Both the position numbers and the translations under genes were made by a program. Positions 1 to 9,214 of a stretch of DNA of 64,000 nt are shown piece by piece. Positions within the stretch are counted from its first letter, which is position 1; the number at the start of each line of letters is the position of its first letter. The notes beneath the pieces were generated by a model. That model ran no database searches, was not told where the DNA came from, and worked only from the letters and a program-made list of their open reading frames with translations. Source of the DNA: Lederbergia wuyishanensis (lineage in GTDB: Bacteria; Bacillota; Bacilli; Bacillales; Bacillaceae_C); contig NZ_JALIRM010000015.1 of NCBI RefSeq assembly GCF_022900255.1, positions 1 through 64,000 on the forward strand, in the 5' to 3' direction.

Positions 1-35
1 GAGGGTCGGCGGTTCGATCCCGTCATCCTCCACCA
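1..35 (+). tRNA. tRNA-Val, 3' part only
   Basis: The window opens inside a tRNA: a T arm (GGTTCGATCC), the 3' acceptor strand and an encoded CCA are present. The anticodon lies outside the window. Valine is inferred because the sequence matches the 3' half of Bacillus tRNA-Val and because Val precedes Thr in the equivalent trnB cluster of B. subtilis. Confidence 0.75.
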
Positions 36-40
36 TATAT

Positions 41-116
<76 letters not shown>

Positions 117-134
117 TTTAAGTAAAATATGTAC

Positions 135-210
135 GAGCCATTAGCTCAGTCGGTAGAGCATCTGACTTTTAATCAGAGGGTCGCAGGTTCGAATCCTGCA
201 TGGCTCACCA
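135..210 (+). tRNA. tRNA-Lys (TTT)
   Basis: Acceptor GAGCCAT pairs ATGGCTC, the anticodon loop is CTTTTAA (anticodon TTT), and CCA is encoded. Confidence 0.96.
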
Positions 211-276
211 AAGTTTTTTGCCACAGGCAAAATAACTTATCTTATTTGCTCAAGCAAAAATAATAGTTATTCTTAC

Positions 277-358
277 GCGGGTGTGGTGGAACTGGCAGAC
301 ACGCTAGACTTAGGATCTAGTGCCGCAAGGCGTGGGGGTTCGACTCCCTTCACCCGCA
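277..358 (+). tRNA. tRNA-Leu (TAG)
   Basis: Class II tRNA with a long variable arm, acceptor GCGGGTG/CACCCGC and anticodon loop CTTAGGA (TAG). No CCA is encoded, so the end must be added by tRNA nucleotidyltransferase. Confidence 0.95.
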
Positions 359-393
359 TTAATAAATTATTTGGTAGAGTGATGCTAAACTCT

Positions 394-468
394 GCGGAAG
401 TAGTTCAGTGGTAGAACACCACCTTGCCAAGGTGGGGGTCGCGGGTTCGAATCCCGTCTTCCGCTCCA
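394..468 (+). tRNA. tRNA-Gly (GCC)
   Basis: Acceptor GCGGAAG/CTTCCGC, anticodon loop TTGCCAA (GCC), CCA encoded. Confidence 0.96.
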
Positions 469-474
469 AATTAA

Positions 475-560
475 GCCGGGGTGGCGGAACTGGCAGACGC
501 ACAGGACTTAAAATCCTGCGGTAGGTGACTACCGTACCGGTTCGATTCCGGTCCTCGGCA
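475..560 (+). tRNA. tRNA-Leu (TAA)
   Basis: Class II tRNA with a long variable arm and anticodon loop CTTAAAA (TAA). The acceptor starts GCCGGGG, and CCA is not encoded. This is the second leucine tRNA of the cluster. Confidence 0.95.
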
Positions 561-632
561 TTTAGGTTTTTTGCAAAATAACCTACTGTCAAAGTAGTAG
601 AAAACACTTTCGCAATCTTACATCCCATACAT

Positions 633-709
<77 letters not shown>

Positions 710-728
710 ATAAAATAATGTTATTTAT

Positions 729-805
729 CGGGAAGTAGCTCAGCTTGGTAGAGCACTTGGTTTGGGACCAAGGGGTCGCAGGTTCGAATCCTGTCTTCCC
801 GACCA
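729..805 (+). tRNA. tRNA-Pro (TGG)
   Basis: Acceptor CGGGAAG/CTTCCCG, anticodon loop TTTGGGA (TGG), CCA encoded. Confidence 0.96.
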
Positions 806-820
806 CTAAAAAATTTGTTT

Positions 821-896
821 GGGGCCTTAGCTCAGCTGGGAGAGCGCCTGCCTTGCACGCAGGAGGTCAGCGGTTCGATCCCGCTAGGCTCCACCA
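821..896 (+). tRNA. tRNA-Ala (TGC)
   Basis: Acceptor GGGGCCT/AGGCTCC with one G-U pair, anticodon loop CTTGCAC (TGC), CCA encoded. Confidence 0.96.
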
Positions 897-918
897 TTTT
901 TATGCAAACAACCAATAT

Positions 919-995
919 GGCGGCGTAGCTCAGCTGGCTAGAGCGTACGGTTCATACCCGTGAGGTCGTGGGTTCGATCCCCTCCGCCGCTACCA
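919..995 (+). tRNA. tRNA-Met (CAT), elongator
   Basis: Acceptor GGCGGCG pairs CGCCGCT with a normal first pair region, and the anticodon loop is TTCATAC (CAT). Its body matches the Bacillus elongator tRNA-Met and differs from the initiator at 1205-1278. CCA is encoded. Confidence 0.92.
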
Positions 996-1003
996 TATTT
1001 TTT

Positions 1004-1080
1004 GGACCTTTAGCTCAGCTGGTTAGAGCAGACGGCTCATAACCGTCCGGTCGTAGGTTCGAGTCCTACAAGGTCCACCA
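1004..1080 (+). tRNA. tRNA-Ile2 (CAT, lysidine-modified)
   Basis: The anticodon reads CAT, but the body (acceptor GGACCTT, anticodon stem GACGG/CCGTC) is that of the Bacillus minor isoleucine tRNA. In that tRNA, TilS converts C34 to lysidine so it reads AUA. It stands next to the elongator Met tRNA as in B. subtilis. Identity as Ile rather than Met comes from comparison with the known tRNA, not from the anticodon. Confidence 0.85.
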
Positions 1081-1095
1081 TTTAATTTCATTTGT

Positions 1096-1188
1096 GGAGG
1101 AATACCCAAGTCTGGCTGAAGGGATCGGTCTTGAAAACCGACAGGCGGGTTAAACCGCGCGGGGGTTCGAATCCCTCTTCCTCCGCCA
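1096..1188 (+). tRNA. tRNA-Ser (TGA)
   Basis: Class II tRNA with a long variable arm, acceptor GGAGGAA/TTCCTCC, anticodon loop CTTGAAA (TGA), CCA encoded. Confidence 0.95.
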
Positions 1189-1204
1189 CATATTATTTTA
1201 TTAT

Positions 1205-1278
<74 letters not shown>

Positions 1279-1309
1279 TTTTAAAAAAATGAATATTAAG
1301 TAGTTTTAT

Positions 1310-1385
1310 GGTCCCGTGGTGTAGCGGTTAACATGCCTGCCTGTCACGCAGGAGATCGCGGGTTCGATTCCCGTCGGGACCGCCA
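1310..1385 (+). tRNA. tRNA-Asp (GTC)
   Basis: Acceptor GGTCCCG/CGGGACC, anticodon loop CTGTCAC (GTC), CCA encoded. Confidence 0.96.
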
Positions 1386-1400
1386 TTATTTTTTAAAGTT

Positions 1401-1476
1401 GGCTCAGTAGCTCAGTCGGTAGAGCAAAGGACTGAAAATCCTTGTGTCGGCGGTTCGATTCCGTCCTGAGCCACCA
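1401..1476 (+). tRNA. tRNA-Phe (GAA)
   Basis: Acceptor GGCTCAG/CTGAGCC, anticodon loop CTGAAAA (GAA), CCA encoded. Confidence 0.96.
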
Positions 1477-1501
1477 TTTAAATCATACGATGCAAAAGAA
1501 T

Positions 1502-1577
1502 GGCGGCTATGGCGAAATGGTCAACGCATCGGATTGTGGCTCCGACATCGTGGGTTCGATTCCCACTAGTCGCCCCA
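1502..1577 (+). tRNA. tRNA-His (GTG)
   Basis: Anticodon loop TTGTGGC (GTG). The extra 5' G typical of tRNA-His is encoded opposite a C discriminator, and CCA is encoded. Confidence 0.95.
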
Positions 1578-1604
1578 AAATATTTTGTGATATGATTGAT
1601 TTAC

Positions 1605-1678
1605 GCGGGTGTAGTTTAGTGGTAAAACCACAGCCTTCCAAGCTGTTGATGAGGGTTCGATTCCCTTCACCCGCTCCA
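1605..1678 (+). tRNA. tRNA-Gly (TCC)
   Basis: Acceptor GCGGGTG/CACCCGC, anticodon loop CTTCCAA (TCC), CCA encoded. It complements the GCC isoacceptor at 394-468. Confidence 0.96.
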
Positions 1679-1689
1679 TATATTAATAT

Positions 1690-1766
<77 letters not shown>

Positions 1767-1767
1767 T

Positions 1768-1839
1768 TCCGCAGTAGCTCAGTGGTAGAGCTATCGGCTG
1801 TTAACCGATCGGTCGTAGGTTCGAATCCTACCTGCGGAG
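1768..1839 (+). tRNA. tRNA-Asn (GTT)
   Basis: Acceptor TCCGCAG/CTGCGGA with G discriminator and anticodon loop CTGTTAA (GTT). CCA is not encoded. Confidence 0.95.
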
Positions 1840-1846
1840 TTTGTGT

Positions 1847-1937
1847 GGGGAAGTACTCAAGAGGCTGAAGAGGTGCCCCTGCTAAGGGCATAGGTCGCGT
1901 AAGCGGCGCGAGGGTTCAAATCCCTCCTTCTCCGCCA
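1847..1937 (+). tRNA. tRNA-Ser (GCT)
   Basis: Class II tRNA with a long variable arm, acceptor GGGGAAG pairing CTTCTCC (one G-U), anticodon loop CTGCTAA (GCT), CCA encoded. Confidence 0.94.
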
Positions 1938-1949
1938 TACATATGTTAA

Positions 1950-2021
1950 GGCCCCTTGGTCAAGCGGTTAAGACACCGCCCTTTCACGGCGGTAACACGG
2001 GTTCGAATCCCGTAGGGGTCA
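1950..2021 (+). tRNA. tRNA-Glu (TTC)
   Basis: Acceptor GGCCCCT/AGGGGTC, anticodon loop CTTTCAC (TTC), no encoded CCA. It is the last gene of the cluster, directly before the terminator. Confidence 0.95.
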
Positions 2022-2027
2022 TCTATT

Positions 2028-2066
2028 AAACAAACCATCTGATATGAATCAGATGGTTTGTTTTTT
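2028..2066 (+). terminator. Terminator of the tRNA cluster
   Basis: A 16-bp inverted repeat (AAACAAACCATCTGAT and its complement around ATGA) is followed by TTTTTT. It closes the tRNA operon and, because A-rich sequence also precedes it, may serve yteA on the opposite strand. Confidence 0.9.
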
Positions 2067-2086
2067 ATAGAAAATGTTATTGTATA

Positions 2087-2833
2087 TTATTCTTCTTCAT
2101 TATCTACATATCCATCCGTATATTTGTAGGGGATATCTCCAAACGGTGCTTCAATGCCTTCTTTATCCAATGTTTCTTCATATTCCATTTTCTCTTCTGA
2201 CGTATACGTTTTTATGCCTTTTCCGTCTATATTTGTTCCAGTGAAGGTTTCGTATTCCTCGACAAATCCATCCTTCATATCTCCTTCGTATAAATCATTA
2301 TAATCGTTATAGTCGCCTTCGAAATCGGAAGGTGTTTCGGAAGTACCATATTTTGCAACTTCTTGAAAACTGTCTTCATAATCTTTTACTGAACTTCTTT
2401 TATCACGATAAGCATAAGAATTATCTACAGCTGGCTTTAATAATTGTTCTTCTACAGGACGGTCTCCAGGTAACCTTTGTTCAGGAGTATGTTCTACACA
2501 AAAGGTTGTATTTGGAATTACTTCTAGTCTTTCGTATGGAATATCTTTGCCACAAACCTCACATTTTCCGTATGTTCCGGATTCTATTGCTTCAAGTGCT
2601 TGGTCCACTTTTACTAGTTCTGCTTCTGAATGAACTGCTAGAGCAAAATCTCTTTCTCGTTCGAAGAGCTCAGTTCCCATATCTGCGGGATGGTTATCAT
2701 ACATCGATAATTCTCGATCCCTTGCATTGGCGCTTCCAAAAACTTCTTCATCTTCATGTATATCTTGAGTCAGCTGTTTCTTTATCTCTAAAAGTTCGTT
2801 TTTTAAAGTTGCTAATTGTTGTTGATTTAGCAT
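2087..2833 (-). CDS. yteA: YteA, DksA/TraR-type zinc-finger protein
   Basis: The 248-aa protein has an N-terminal helical region with a HPADMGTELFERERD stretch. A C4-type finger region follows near residues 95-118, with CEVCGK and then FCVEH. This is the layout of Bacillus YteA, a DksA/TraR relative of unknown role; DksA binds the RNA polymerase secondary channel, and that role is not proven here. The C-terminal half is acidic and low in complexity. The fourth ligand position reads His rather than Cys. The start at 2833 is preferred because AAAGGATGGG lies about 7 nt upstream; an in-frame ATG at 2845 sits directly on that site. As in B. subtilis it neighbours menA. Confidence 0.85.
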   Translation of the reverse strand: MLNQQQLATLKNELLEIKKQLTQDIHEDEEVFGSANARDRELSMYDNHPADMGTELFERERDFALAVHSEAELVKVDQALEAIESGTYGKCEVCGKDIPYERLEVIPNTTFCVEHTPEQRLPGDRPVEEQLLKPAVDNSYAYRDKRSSVKDYEDSFQEVAKYGTSETPSDFEGDYNDYNDLYEGDMKDGFVEEYETFTGTNIDGKGIKTYTSEEKMEYEETLDKEGIEAPFGDIPYKYTDGYVDNEEE

Positions 2834-3021
2834 TTGCGATCCCATCCTTTATTTTCGATTCATTTGTAGTATGAACCTATTGTTTGTAAACAACCATTTC
2901 CTTATAGTTTCCTTTTATTACAAAATAATAAACATAAGTAATACGTTTAATACAGCAGGGCAATGTGCTAATTGCTAAATGATTGATTATAAACGATGCT
3001 TATTACAAATGAAGAACAGAA

Positions 3022-3057
3022 TACACAAAAAAACACTTGCCATAAAGACAAGTGCTG
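3022..3057 (-). terminator. Terminator after menA
   Basis: Read on the minus strand, CACTTG and CAAGTG form a stem around a 9-nt loop, followed by a run of eight T. It begins within a few bases of the menA stop codon. Confidence 0.75.
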
Positions 3058-3058
3058 A

Positions 3059-3982
3059 TTAAGAAAAGTAGCTTATGAAAAGTCCGATTGCCATTAGAAA
3101 GCCAAATATAGTATTTGTTTGAGCTGTTGCTTTCATTGCGGGCATCATTTGAATAGGTTCTGTTTTTCCAATAAATCCTTTTACAGCTTTCAGAGCTTTT
3201 GGGATACTGATAAATGTAATTAATAACCAAAACGATGTTTCTGTAAAAAATATTAAAAAGATAATCCAGCTGTATGACACAATAAACATAGCTGCTAGAA
3301 GTACAATTGCATTTTTTCTTCCAATAATGATTGCTAGTGTTTTACGACCATTTTCCTGATCCCCATCTAAATCACGAATATTATTTGCTAGCATAATACT
3401 TCCAATTAATATAGACACTGGGATAGATACAAGTATACTGATTTTTGAAATATAGCCAGTCTGTATGAAATAAGAAATTTGAATGATGACTACACCCATG
3501 AAAAAGCCAGACATTAACTCTCCGAATGGAGTGTAGGCAATCGGTTTAGGTCCACCTGTATAAAAATATCCTACGGCCATGGAAATTAGTCCAATTACTG
3601 CAATCCACCAGCTGCTACTCATTGATATATAAATACCTAATATGAGCGATATTCCAAAAAGAAGAAAACCAAGGCGTAAAACAGTTTTGGGTTTTACACC
3701 GTTTCGTACAATCGCACCCCCAATACCGACCGAGGATTCGTTATCAAGCCCTCTAGCGTAATCAAAGTACTCATTAAACATATTTGTTGCTGTTTGTATG
3801 AGTAAGCTTGCGACAAGCATAGCAACGAATAAAGGAATATGAATGGGTACACTTTTTATTGCTAATGCTGTACCTAATAATACTGGAACAAATGCAGCAG
3901 TCAATGTATGTGGTCTACTTAACTGCCACCATATTCTCCAACCTGTATCTGCAGATATTAGAGATTCTTTCTGTATATTCAT
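3059..3982 (-). CDS. menA: 1,4-dihydroxy-2-naphthoate polyprenyltransferase
   Basis: The 307-aa integral membrane enzyme belongs to the UbiA superfamily. It attaches the polyprenyl chain to 1,4-dihydroxy-2-naphthoate, giving demethylmenaquinone. The two Asp-rich prenyl-diphosphate/Mg motifs are visible as NMFNEYFDYARG (about residues 69-80) and NNIRDLDGDQENGR (about 199-212), and eight to nine hydrophobic segments span the rest. The start is supported by AAGGGAGAG upstream. It faces away from the menFDHBEC operon across 384 bp, the same arrangement as in B. subtilis, so prenylation is expressed separately from the head-group genes. Confidence 0.95.
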   Translation of the reverse strand: MNIQKESLISADTGWRIWWQLSRPHTLTAAFVPVLLGTALAIKSVPIHIPLFVAMLVASLLIQTATNMFNEYFDYARGLDNESSVGIGGAIVRNGVKPKTVLRLGFLLFGISLILGIYISMSSSWWIAVIGLISMAVGYFYTGGPKPIAYTPFGELMSGFFMGVVIIQISYFIQTGYISKISILVSIPVSILIGSIMLANNIRDLDGDQENGRKTLAIIIGRKNAIVLLAAMFIVSYSWIIFLIFFTETSFWLLITFISIPKALKAVKGFIGKTEPIQMMPAMKATAQTNTIFGFLMAIGLFISYFS

Positions 3983-4366
3983 TATTTGTCTCTCCCTTTA
4001 CATAATACAAATAAAACTAAAAACATAATAGGAATCTTATTCACCTATTAAAGTGTAGGAAATGAGTGGGCTTGTGTCAATCCATTTAATAAGGGAATTT
4101 GCGAGAAATCTTTTCCATAAGTATGATTGCTACATTTACCAATGATATTCATATATAATATAGTAGTGAAAAAGTTAAAATGCAGATTTTGTAATACTAC
4201 ATTTAGAACTATTATAAGCGTCAATTTATGCAAAATGATGGCTTTAGTATTAAATAGTGAAACCTAAAACAAGGTCTTCATTTACTTATAGTTATTTTAT
4301 CACTTATTGTATTAAAAAACTTGGCCGTAGGATGCTTAAGTTTTTGGCTTTAGGAGAGAGATTACG
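3983..4366. other. Divergent intergenic region between menA and menF
   Basis: This AT-rich spacer must hold the promoters for both menA and the menF operon. TATTATG-like -10 candidates lie on the menA side, but I could not pair any with a convincing -35 element. No small gene with a ribosome site and no riboswitch-like structure was seen. Confidence 0.5.
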
Positions 4367-5764
4367 TTGACAAAAATATTCTTACAGACGAGCTTCGAAA
4401 ATGATTTATATAAGGAACAGAATCATAAGAAAAGCAAACTTTTTAGTTACACCCAGCCAATAGATTTTTATGATCCTGTTGAGTTTTTTACTTACCAATC
4501 CTCTACATTCCATGGAAAAAGGTTTTTTTGGAAAAGCTCGGATGAACAATTGTGGACTGTCGGATTAGGAATTGCAGCCACTATTTCAGTCGATGATGCG
4601 GAGGAAAGATTTCAAGATTCACATACGAAATGGAATCAACTCCTTAAGGATGCAAATATTGAAAATCCAGCAAGAGTTCCAGGGACAGGACCGTTACTAT
4701 TTGGGGGCTTTTCTTTTGATCCTTATAGTGAAATTGAGGATGAATGGGAGGCTTTTGGGCATTCCATATTATACTTGCCATCGTATATGTTAACCGTTAC
4801 GGAGAATCAAACTTACTTAACTATTAATGCATTTTCTAATAATACTGTGTCTGCTGAATCATTGCGTGAAGAAGCGAACAAGCTAGTACAGCAATTAAAG
4901 AACGATGAGAAATTGTTGAAAGAGAATCCAATAAAAATAAAAAATAGTATAGAGATTGCGCCAGACAAATGGATACGTTCAGTTGACGAAATCGTGAATA
5001 TTTTAAAAACAACTGATACAAAAAAAGTTGTCTTTGCTCGAAAACTATTGCTCGAATTTGAAGAGAGTGCCCAACCATCTTATATAATAAAAAAGTTACT
5101 TGAACAGCAACCGGATAGTTTCGTCTTTGCTTTGGAAGTTGGGGATTATTGTTTCCTTGGTGCATCCCCAGAGAGGCTTATAAAAAAAATAGATCATGAC
5201 GTATTATCTACTTGTTTAGCAGGGTCTATTGGGCGCGGGAAAGACATAATAGAAGATCAAAAGCTTGGTGAAATGCTTTTACATGATCATAAAAACTTAT
5301 TTGAGCATGAGTTAGTCGTTTCTATGATCGAAGATGCTTTAAGGCCTTATTGCACTGACATCAACATTCCTGCTGAACCAGTATTGATGAAAATGCCAGA
5401 CATTCAGCATTTGTATACTCCAGTAAGAGGAAAAGCAAATGAGGATTTTTCAATATTGAACGTTGTTGAAAACTTACATCCAACTCCCGCTCTAGGAGGA
5501 GTTCCAACAAAAGCAGCACTTAGTATTATTCGTGAAAAAGAACATATGGATAGAGGGTTTTATGCTGGTCCCATTGGATGGACTGATTATAAAGGGAATG
5601 GAGAATTTGCTGTAGGCATCCGTTCAGGCCTTATAAATAGGGATAAAGCATATTTATATGCAGGATGTGGCTTAGTATCTGATTCTGTTTCGGAGGAAGA
5701 ATTGAAAGAGACAAGAATAAAGTTTCAACCAATGCTAAAGGCAACCGGAGGAGAAATTCTATGA
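4367..5764 (+). CDS. menF: Isochorismate synthase MenF
   Basis: The 465-aa protein converts chorismate to isochorismate, the first committed step of menaquinone synthesis. Its C-terminal two thirds is a chorismate-binding domain: KVVFARKLLL about residue 220, SPERLI about 267, and the HPTPALGG signature about 371, then GFYAGPIGW and YAGCGLV. The start is TTG, with TAGGAGAG about 7 nt upstream. The stop overlaps the menD start by 4 bp (ATGA), indicating translational coupling. It lacks the lyase features of salicylate synthases, and its operon position fixes the menaquinone role. Confidence 0.95.
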   Translation: MTKIFLQTSFENDLYKEQNHKKSKLFSYTQPIDFYDPVEFFTYQSSTFHGKRFFWKSSDEQLWTVGLGIAATISVDDAEERFQDSHTKWNQLLKDANIENPARVPGTGPLLFGGFSFDPYSEIEDEWEAFGHSILYLPSYMLTVTENQTYLTINAFSNNTVSAESLREEANKLVQQLKNDEKLLKENPIKIKNSIEIAPDKWIRSVDEIVNILKTTDTKKVVFARKLLLEFEESAQPSYIIKKLLEQQPDSFVFALEVGDYCFLGASPERLIKKIDHDVLSTCLAGSIGRGKDIIEDQKLGEMLLHDHKNLFEHELVVSMIEDALRPYCTDINIPAEPVLMKMPDIQHLYTPVRGKANEDFSILNVVENLHPTPALGGVPTKAALSIIREKEHMDRGFYAGPIGWTDYKGNGEFAVGIRSGLINRDKAYLYAGCGLVSDSVSEEELKETRIKFQPMLKATGGEIL

Positions 5765-7503
5765 ATCATCAAGAAGCGCTCACAAAATATCTTGCTGCAT
5801 TTATTACTGGTCTTGTCCAAGCGGGTATTAAGGATGTGGTTATTAGCCCAGGCTCACGCTCGACTCCATTGGCATTAATGTTTTCAGAACATCGTGACGT
5901 AAACGTGTATATGAATGTAGATGAACGCTCAGCTGCGTTTTTCGCTTTGGGTCTTGCAAAAGCATCGGGGGATCCAGTTGGTTTACTTTGTACTTCGGGA
6001 ACGGCAACGGCGAATTATTATCCTGCTATTATAGAGGCAAGTCTATCCGGTGTTCCTCTGATTGTGATGACAGCTGATCGTCCTCACGAGCTACGTGATG
6101 TTGGTGCTCCACAAGCGATTGATCAGCTTCATTTATATGGAAGCCATGTTAAATGGTTTGCTGAGATGGCTTTGCCTGAATCAGGTGTTGAACAGCTTAG
6201 ATATGCTAAAACGACTGCGATTAGAGCAGTGAAAGAAGCAATGGTTCAAAGCAAAGGACCTGTTCATTTGAATTTTCCTTTTAGGGAGCCGCTACTACCA
6301 ACACTTGATCCTTATCCATTTGAAGATGAAGCATCAATTTCAATTGAAGAAGGAATCCTTTTTCTGCCGTATGAAAAATTAAAGAAATACGCTGAACAAT
6401 TGCAAGGAATTGAAAGAGGTTTAATCATTTGCGGTCAGATAGAAGAACCTGGCTTTAATGAAGCTGTCACTACATTAGCTAAAAAGCTTAAGTTTCCGAT
6501 TTTAGCTGATCCACTATCCCAACTTAGAAGTAGTTCTATATTAGAGACGACAGTTATTGATAGTTATGATGCTATCTTAAGAGTCAAAAATGCAGTTGCT
6601 ACCCTCAAACCGGAATTGATTATTCGTTTTGGAGGAACAACTGTATCCAAGTCTCTTTCACTTTACATGAAAAGCTTAAATGATATTGAGCAAATTGTTG
6701 TGGATAGTGGGTCACACTGGAGAGACCCTAATTATGTTGGAACAACGATGATACATTGCGACGAAAAAGCATTTTGTAATGAACTTGCTACATTGATTCA
6801 GGAGAAAACTTCATCTTCATGGCTTTCAAAATGGTTGAAAATGGATGAAGTGGCAAAAAGTACGATCAGAAAGCATATGCAATTAGTGGAAGAGCTTGAA
6901 GAAGGAAAAGCAGTCTTTGAACTAGTTAATCTTCTTCCTGTCGATAGTACCGTTTTTGTTGGAAATAGTATGCCGATTAGGGATATAGATACTTTTTTCC
7001 ATAAAAATAATAAAAATATTTCGGTTATGGCTAACCGAGGTGCTAATGGGATTGATGGTGTGGTATCTACCGCTTTAGGTGCAGCCGTCTATAAACGACC
7101 TCTTTTTTTAGTGATTGGTGATCTTTCTTTTTTCCATGATCTGAATGGCTTACTGATGGCAAAATTGCATAAATTGAACATTACCATCATCTTGCTTAAT
7201 AATGATGGTGGGGGAATCTTCTCCTATCTGCCACAATTTGGCGAGCCGAAGCATTTTGAGGTTTTATTTGGGACCCCTACTGGTTTAAATTATGAACATG
7301 CAGTTCAAATGTACCACGGTCAATATACAAAAATATTTGACTGGGAAGGCTTAAAAATGGCTATTTTAGATTCAGTTAGTTATGAAGGTTTAAACGTTAT
7401 AGAGATTCCGACAGACCGTGAAAGAAATTTGTCCTCTCATCGTGAAATGTGGGAAAAGGTTTCCCAGGAAATATATTTAATACTTCAGGATGTTGAAAAA
7501 TGA
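5761..7503 (+). CDS. menD: SEPHCHC synthase MenD
   Basis: The 580-aa thiamine-diphosphate enzyme joins isochorismate and 2-oxoglutarate to give SEPHCHC with loss of CO2. The N-terminal pyrimidine-binding domain begins with VISPGSRSTPLAL (about residue 28). The C-terminal cofactor domain has GDLSFFHDLNGL (about 455) and NNDGGGIFSYLPQ (about 480), the metal and diphosphate motif. The length is normal for the family. The gene overlaps menF upstream and menH downstream by 4 bp each, so the three are translationally coupled. Confidence 0.97.
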   Translation: MNHQEALTKYLAAFITGLVQAGIKDVVISPGSRSTPLALMFSEHRDVNVYMNVDERSAAFFALGLAKASGDPVGLLCTSGTATANYYPAIIEASLSGVPLIVMTADRPHELRDVGAPQAIDQLHLYGSHVKWFAEMALPESGVEQLRYAKTTAIRAVKEAMVQSKGPVHLNFPFREPLLPTLDPYPFEDEASISIEEGILFLPYEKLKKYAEQLQGIERGLIICGQIEEPGFNEAVTTLAKKLKFPILADPLSQLRSSSILETTVIDSYDAILRVKNAVATLKPELIIRFGGTTVSKSLSLYMKSLNDIEQIVVDSGSHWRDPNYVGTTMIHCDEKAFCNELATLIQEKTSSSWLSKWLKMDEVAKSTIRKHMQLVEELEEGKAVFELVNLLPVDSTVFVGNSMPIRDIDTFFHKNNKNISVMANRGANGIDGVVSTALGAAVYKRPLFLVIGDLSFFHDLNGLLMAKLHKLNITIILLNNDGGGIFSYLPQFGEPKHFEVLFGTPTGLNYEHAVQMYHGQYTKIFDWEGLKMAILDSVSYEGLNVIEIPTDRERNLSSHREMWEKVSQEIYLILQDVEK

Positions 7504-8309
7504 TTGTAACCGTGGATGGAATAGATTATTATTACGAGGTTTCTGGAAATGGAGAACCGCTTTTTCTTTTCCATGGGTTTACGGGTGATTGTTCAACTTG
7601 GAATTCAATAAAACAATATTTAAATGACTCCTTTCAAGTTATTTCAATAGATATTATTGGCCACGGAAAAACTTCTTCACCGGTAGATGTAAGCAAATAT
7701 ACAATGGAAAAGGTCTCTTTTCAAATAAAAACTATTATGAACCATCTTTCGATAAGTAAAGCACATTTCCTCGGTTATTCGATGGGAGGAAGGCTTGCTC
7801 TAAGTTTTGCATTTCTCTATCCTGAGTCCGTGAATAGTCTCATTCTTGAAAGTGCCTCGCCAGGATTAAGAACGGATGAAGAGCGTAGATTACGTGTACA
7901 AGCTGATGAACGGCTTAGTCAAATGATTTTACAAAATGGTATCGAAGACTTTGTTAATTACTGGGAAAATATTTCGTTGTTTGAAACACAGAAAAGATTG
8001 GATAAATCAGTCCTAGCGCAAATAAGAAAACAAAGACTTTCAAATAGTTCGATTGGATTGGTAAATAGTTTACGAGGAATGGGAACAGGAGCTCAATCTT
8101 CTTGGTGGGATGCACTTACTACATTGGAGATACCTGTGTTATTACTATGTGGTGAGCAGGATCAGAAATTTTGCGGTATATCGAAAGAAATGCAAAGTCT
8201 AATACCCAACACAGATCTTATCGAAGTAAATGGGGTAGGACATGCAATTCATGTGGAGGATCCTGAAAAGTTTGGTACAATAGTGAAGGAGTTTTTGTGC
8301 AAAATTTAA
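7500..8309 (+). CDS. menH: SHCHC synthase MenH (alpha/beta hydrolase)
   Basis: The 269-aa alpha/beta-hydrolase-fold enzyme eliminates pyruvate from SEPHCHC to give SHCHC. The nucleophile elbow GYSMGGR puts the serine near residue 94. The oxyanion motif HGFTGD is near residue 25, and the catalytic His is in VGHAIHVEDP near residue 250. The sequence alone would fit many alpha/beta hydrolases; the call depends on the position between menD and menB, with a 4-bp overlap on menD. Confidence 0.92.
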   Translation: MIVTVDGIDYYYEVSGNGEPLFLFHGFTGDCSTWNSIKQYLNDSFQVISIDIIGHGKTSSPVDVSKYTMEKVSFQIKTIMNHLSISKAHFLGYSMGGRLALSFAFLYPESVNSLILESASPGLRTDEERRLRVQADERLSQMILQNGIEDFVNYWENISLFETQKRLDKSVLAQIRKQRLSNSSIGLVNSLRGMGTGAQSSWWDALTTLEIPVLLLCGEQDQKFCGISKEMQSLIPNTDLIEVNGVGHAIHVEDPEKFGTIVKEFLCKI

Positions 8310-8326
8310 TAAAGGAGGAAAAATAG

Positions 8327-9145
8327 ATGGCATTTAATTGGACACAGGAAAGAGAATATGAAGACATTTTATATGAAACTTATAATGGGATAGCGAAAAT
8401 ATCCATAAATCGCCCAGAGGTACATAATGCATTTAGACCGAAAACGGTTATGGAATTAATCGATGCTTTTGCATATGCACGTGATGACGAAAAAGTCGGC
8501 GTTATTGTTTTAACAGGGACAGGTGGAAAAGCATTCTGTTCTGGTGGGGATCAAAAAGTGCGCGGTCATGGAGGGTATGTTGGCGAGGATAATATCCCTC
8601 GTTTAAACGTTCTTGACTTACAAAGGCTAATAAGAGTTATTCCAAAACCAGTTGTTGCTATGGTTGCAGGTTACGCAATTGGAGGGGGGCATGTTCTTCA
8701 TGTCGTCTGTGATTTAACGATTGCTGCAGATAACGCTATTTTTGGACAAACAGGACCGAAAGTAGGAAGCTTCGATGCTGGATATGGTTCCGGCTATTTG
8801 GCTCGTATTGTTGGCCATAAAAAAGCGAAAGAAATTTGGTTCTTGTGCCGTCAATATAATGCACAGGAAGCACTTGATATGGGGCTAGTTAATACGGTAG
8901 TTCCGTTAGAACAATTGGAAGAAGAAACCGTTAAATGGTGTGAAGAAATGCTTGAAAAGAGCCCAACTGCATTGCGCTTCTTAAAGGCCGCATTTAATGC
9001 TGATACAGACGGTTTAGCAGGACTTCAACAATTGGCTGGAGATGCTACGCTTCTTTACTATACAACAGATGAAGCAAAAGAAGGTCGCGATGCATTTAAA
9101 GAAAAGCGCAAACCGGACTTCGGGCAATTCCCAAGATTCCCTTAA
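8327..9145 (+). CDS. menB: 1,4-dihydroxy-2-naphthoyl-CoA synthase MenB
   Basis: The 272-aa crotonase-fold enzyme closes the second ring of the naphthoquinone by Dieckmann condensation of O-succinylbenzoyl-CoA. It shows the MenB signature [17 protein letters not shown] (about residues 67-83) and the oxyanion loop [12 protein letters not shown] (about 114). The internal Asp of [13 protein letters not shown] is also present, and it ends in the typical [13 protein letters not shown] tail. The ribosome site AAAGGAGGAAA lies just upstream, 17 bp after menH. Confidence 0.97.
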   Translation: MAFNWTQEREYEDILYETYNGIAKISINRPEVHNAFRPKTVMELIDAFAYARDDEKVGVIVLTGTGGKAFCSGGDQKVRGHGGYVGEDNIPRLNVLDLQRLIRVIPKPVVAMVAGYAIGGGHVLHVVCDLTIAADNAIFGQTGPKVGSFDAGYGSGYLARIVGHKKAKEIWFLCRQYNAQEALDMGLVNTVVPLEQLEEETVKWCEEMLEKSPTALRFLKAAFNADTDGLAGLQQLAGDATLLYYTTDEAKEGRDAFKEKRKPDFGQFPRFP

Positions 9146-9214
9146 TATTTTTCCCAAGCCTGATGGAATTTACCATTCAGGCTCTTATTTAGTTTTTAGG
9201 AGGAACTTCACGCC

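Noticed and set aside
2332-2874. 180-codon plus-strand frame across yteA
   Set aside because: It is antisense to yteA, Leu-rich by chance and without a ribosome site.
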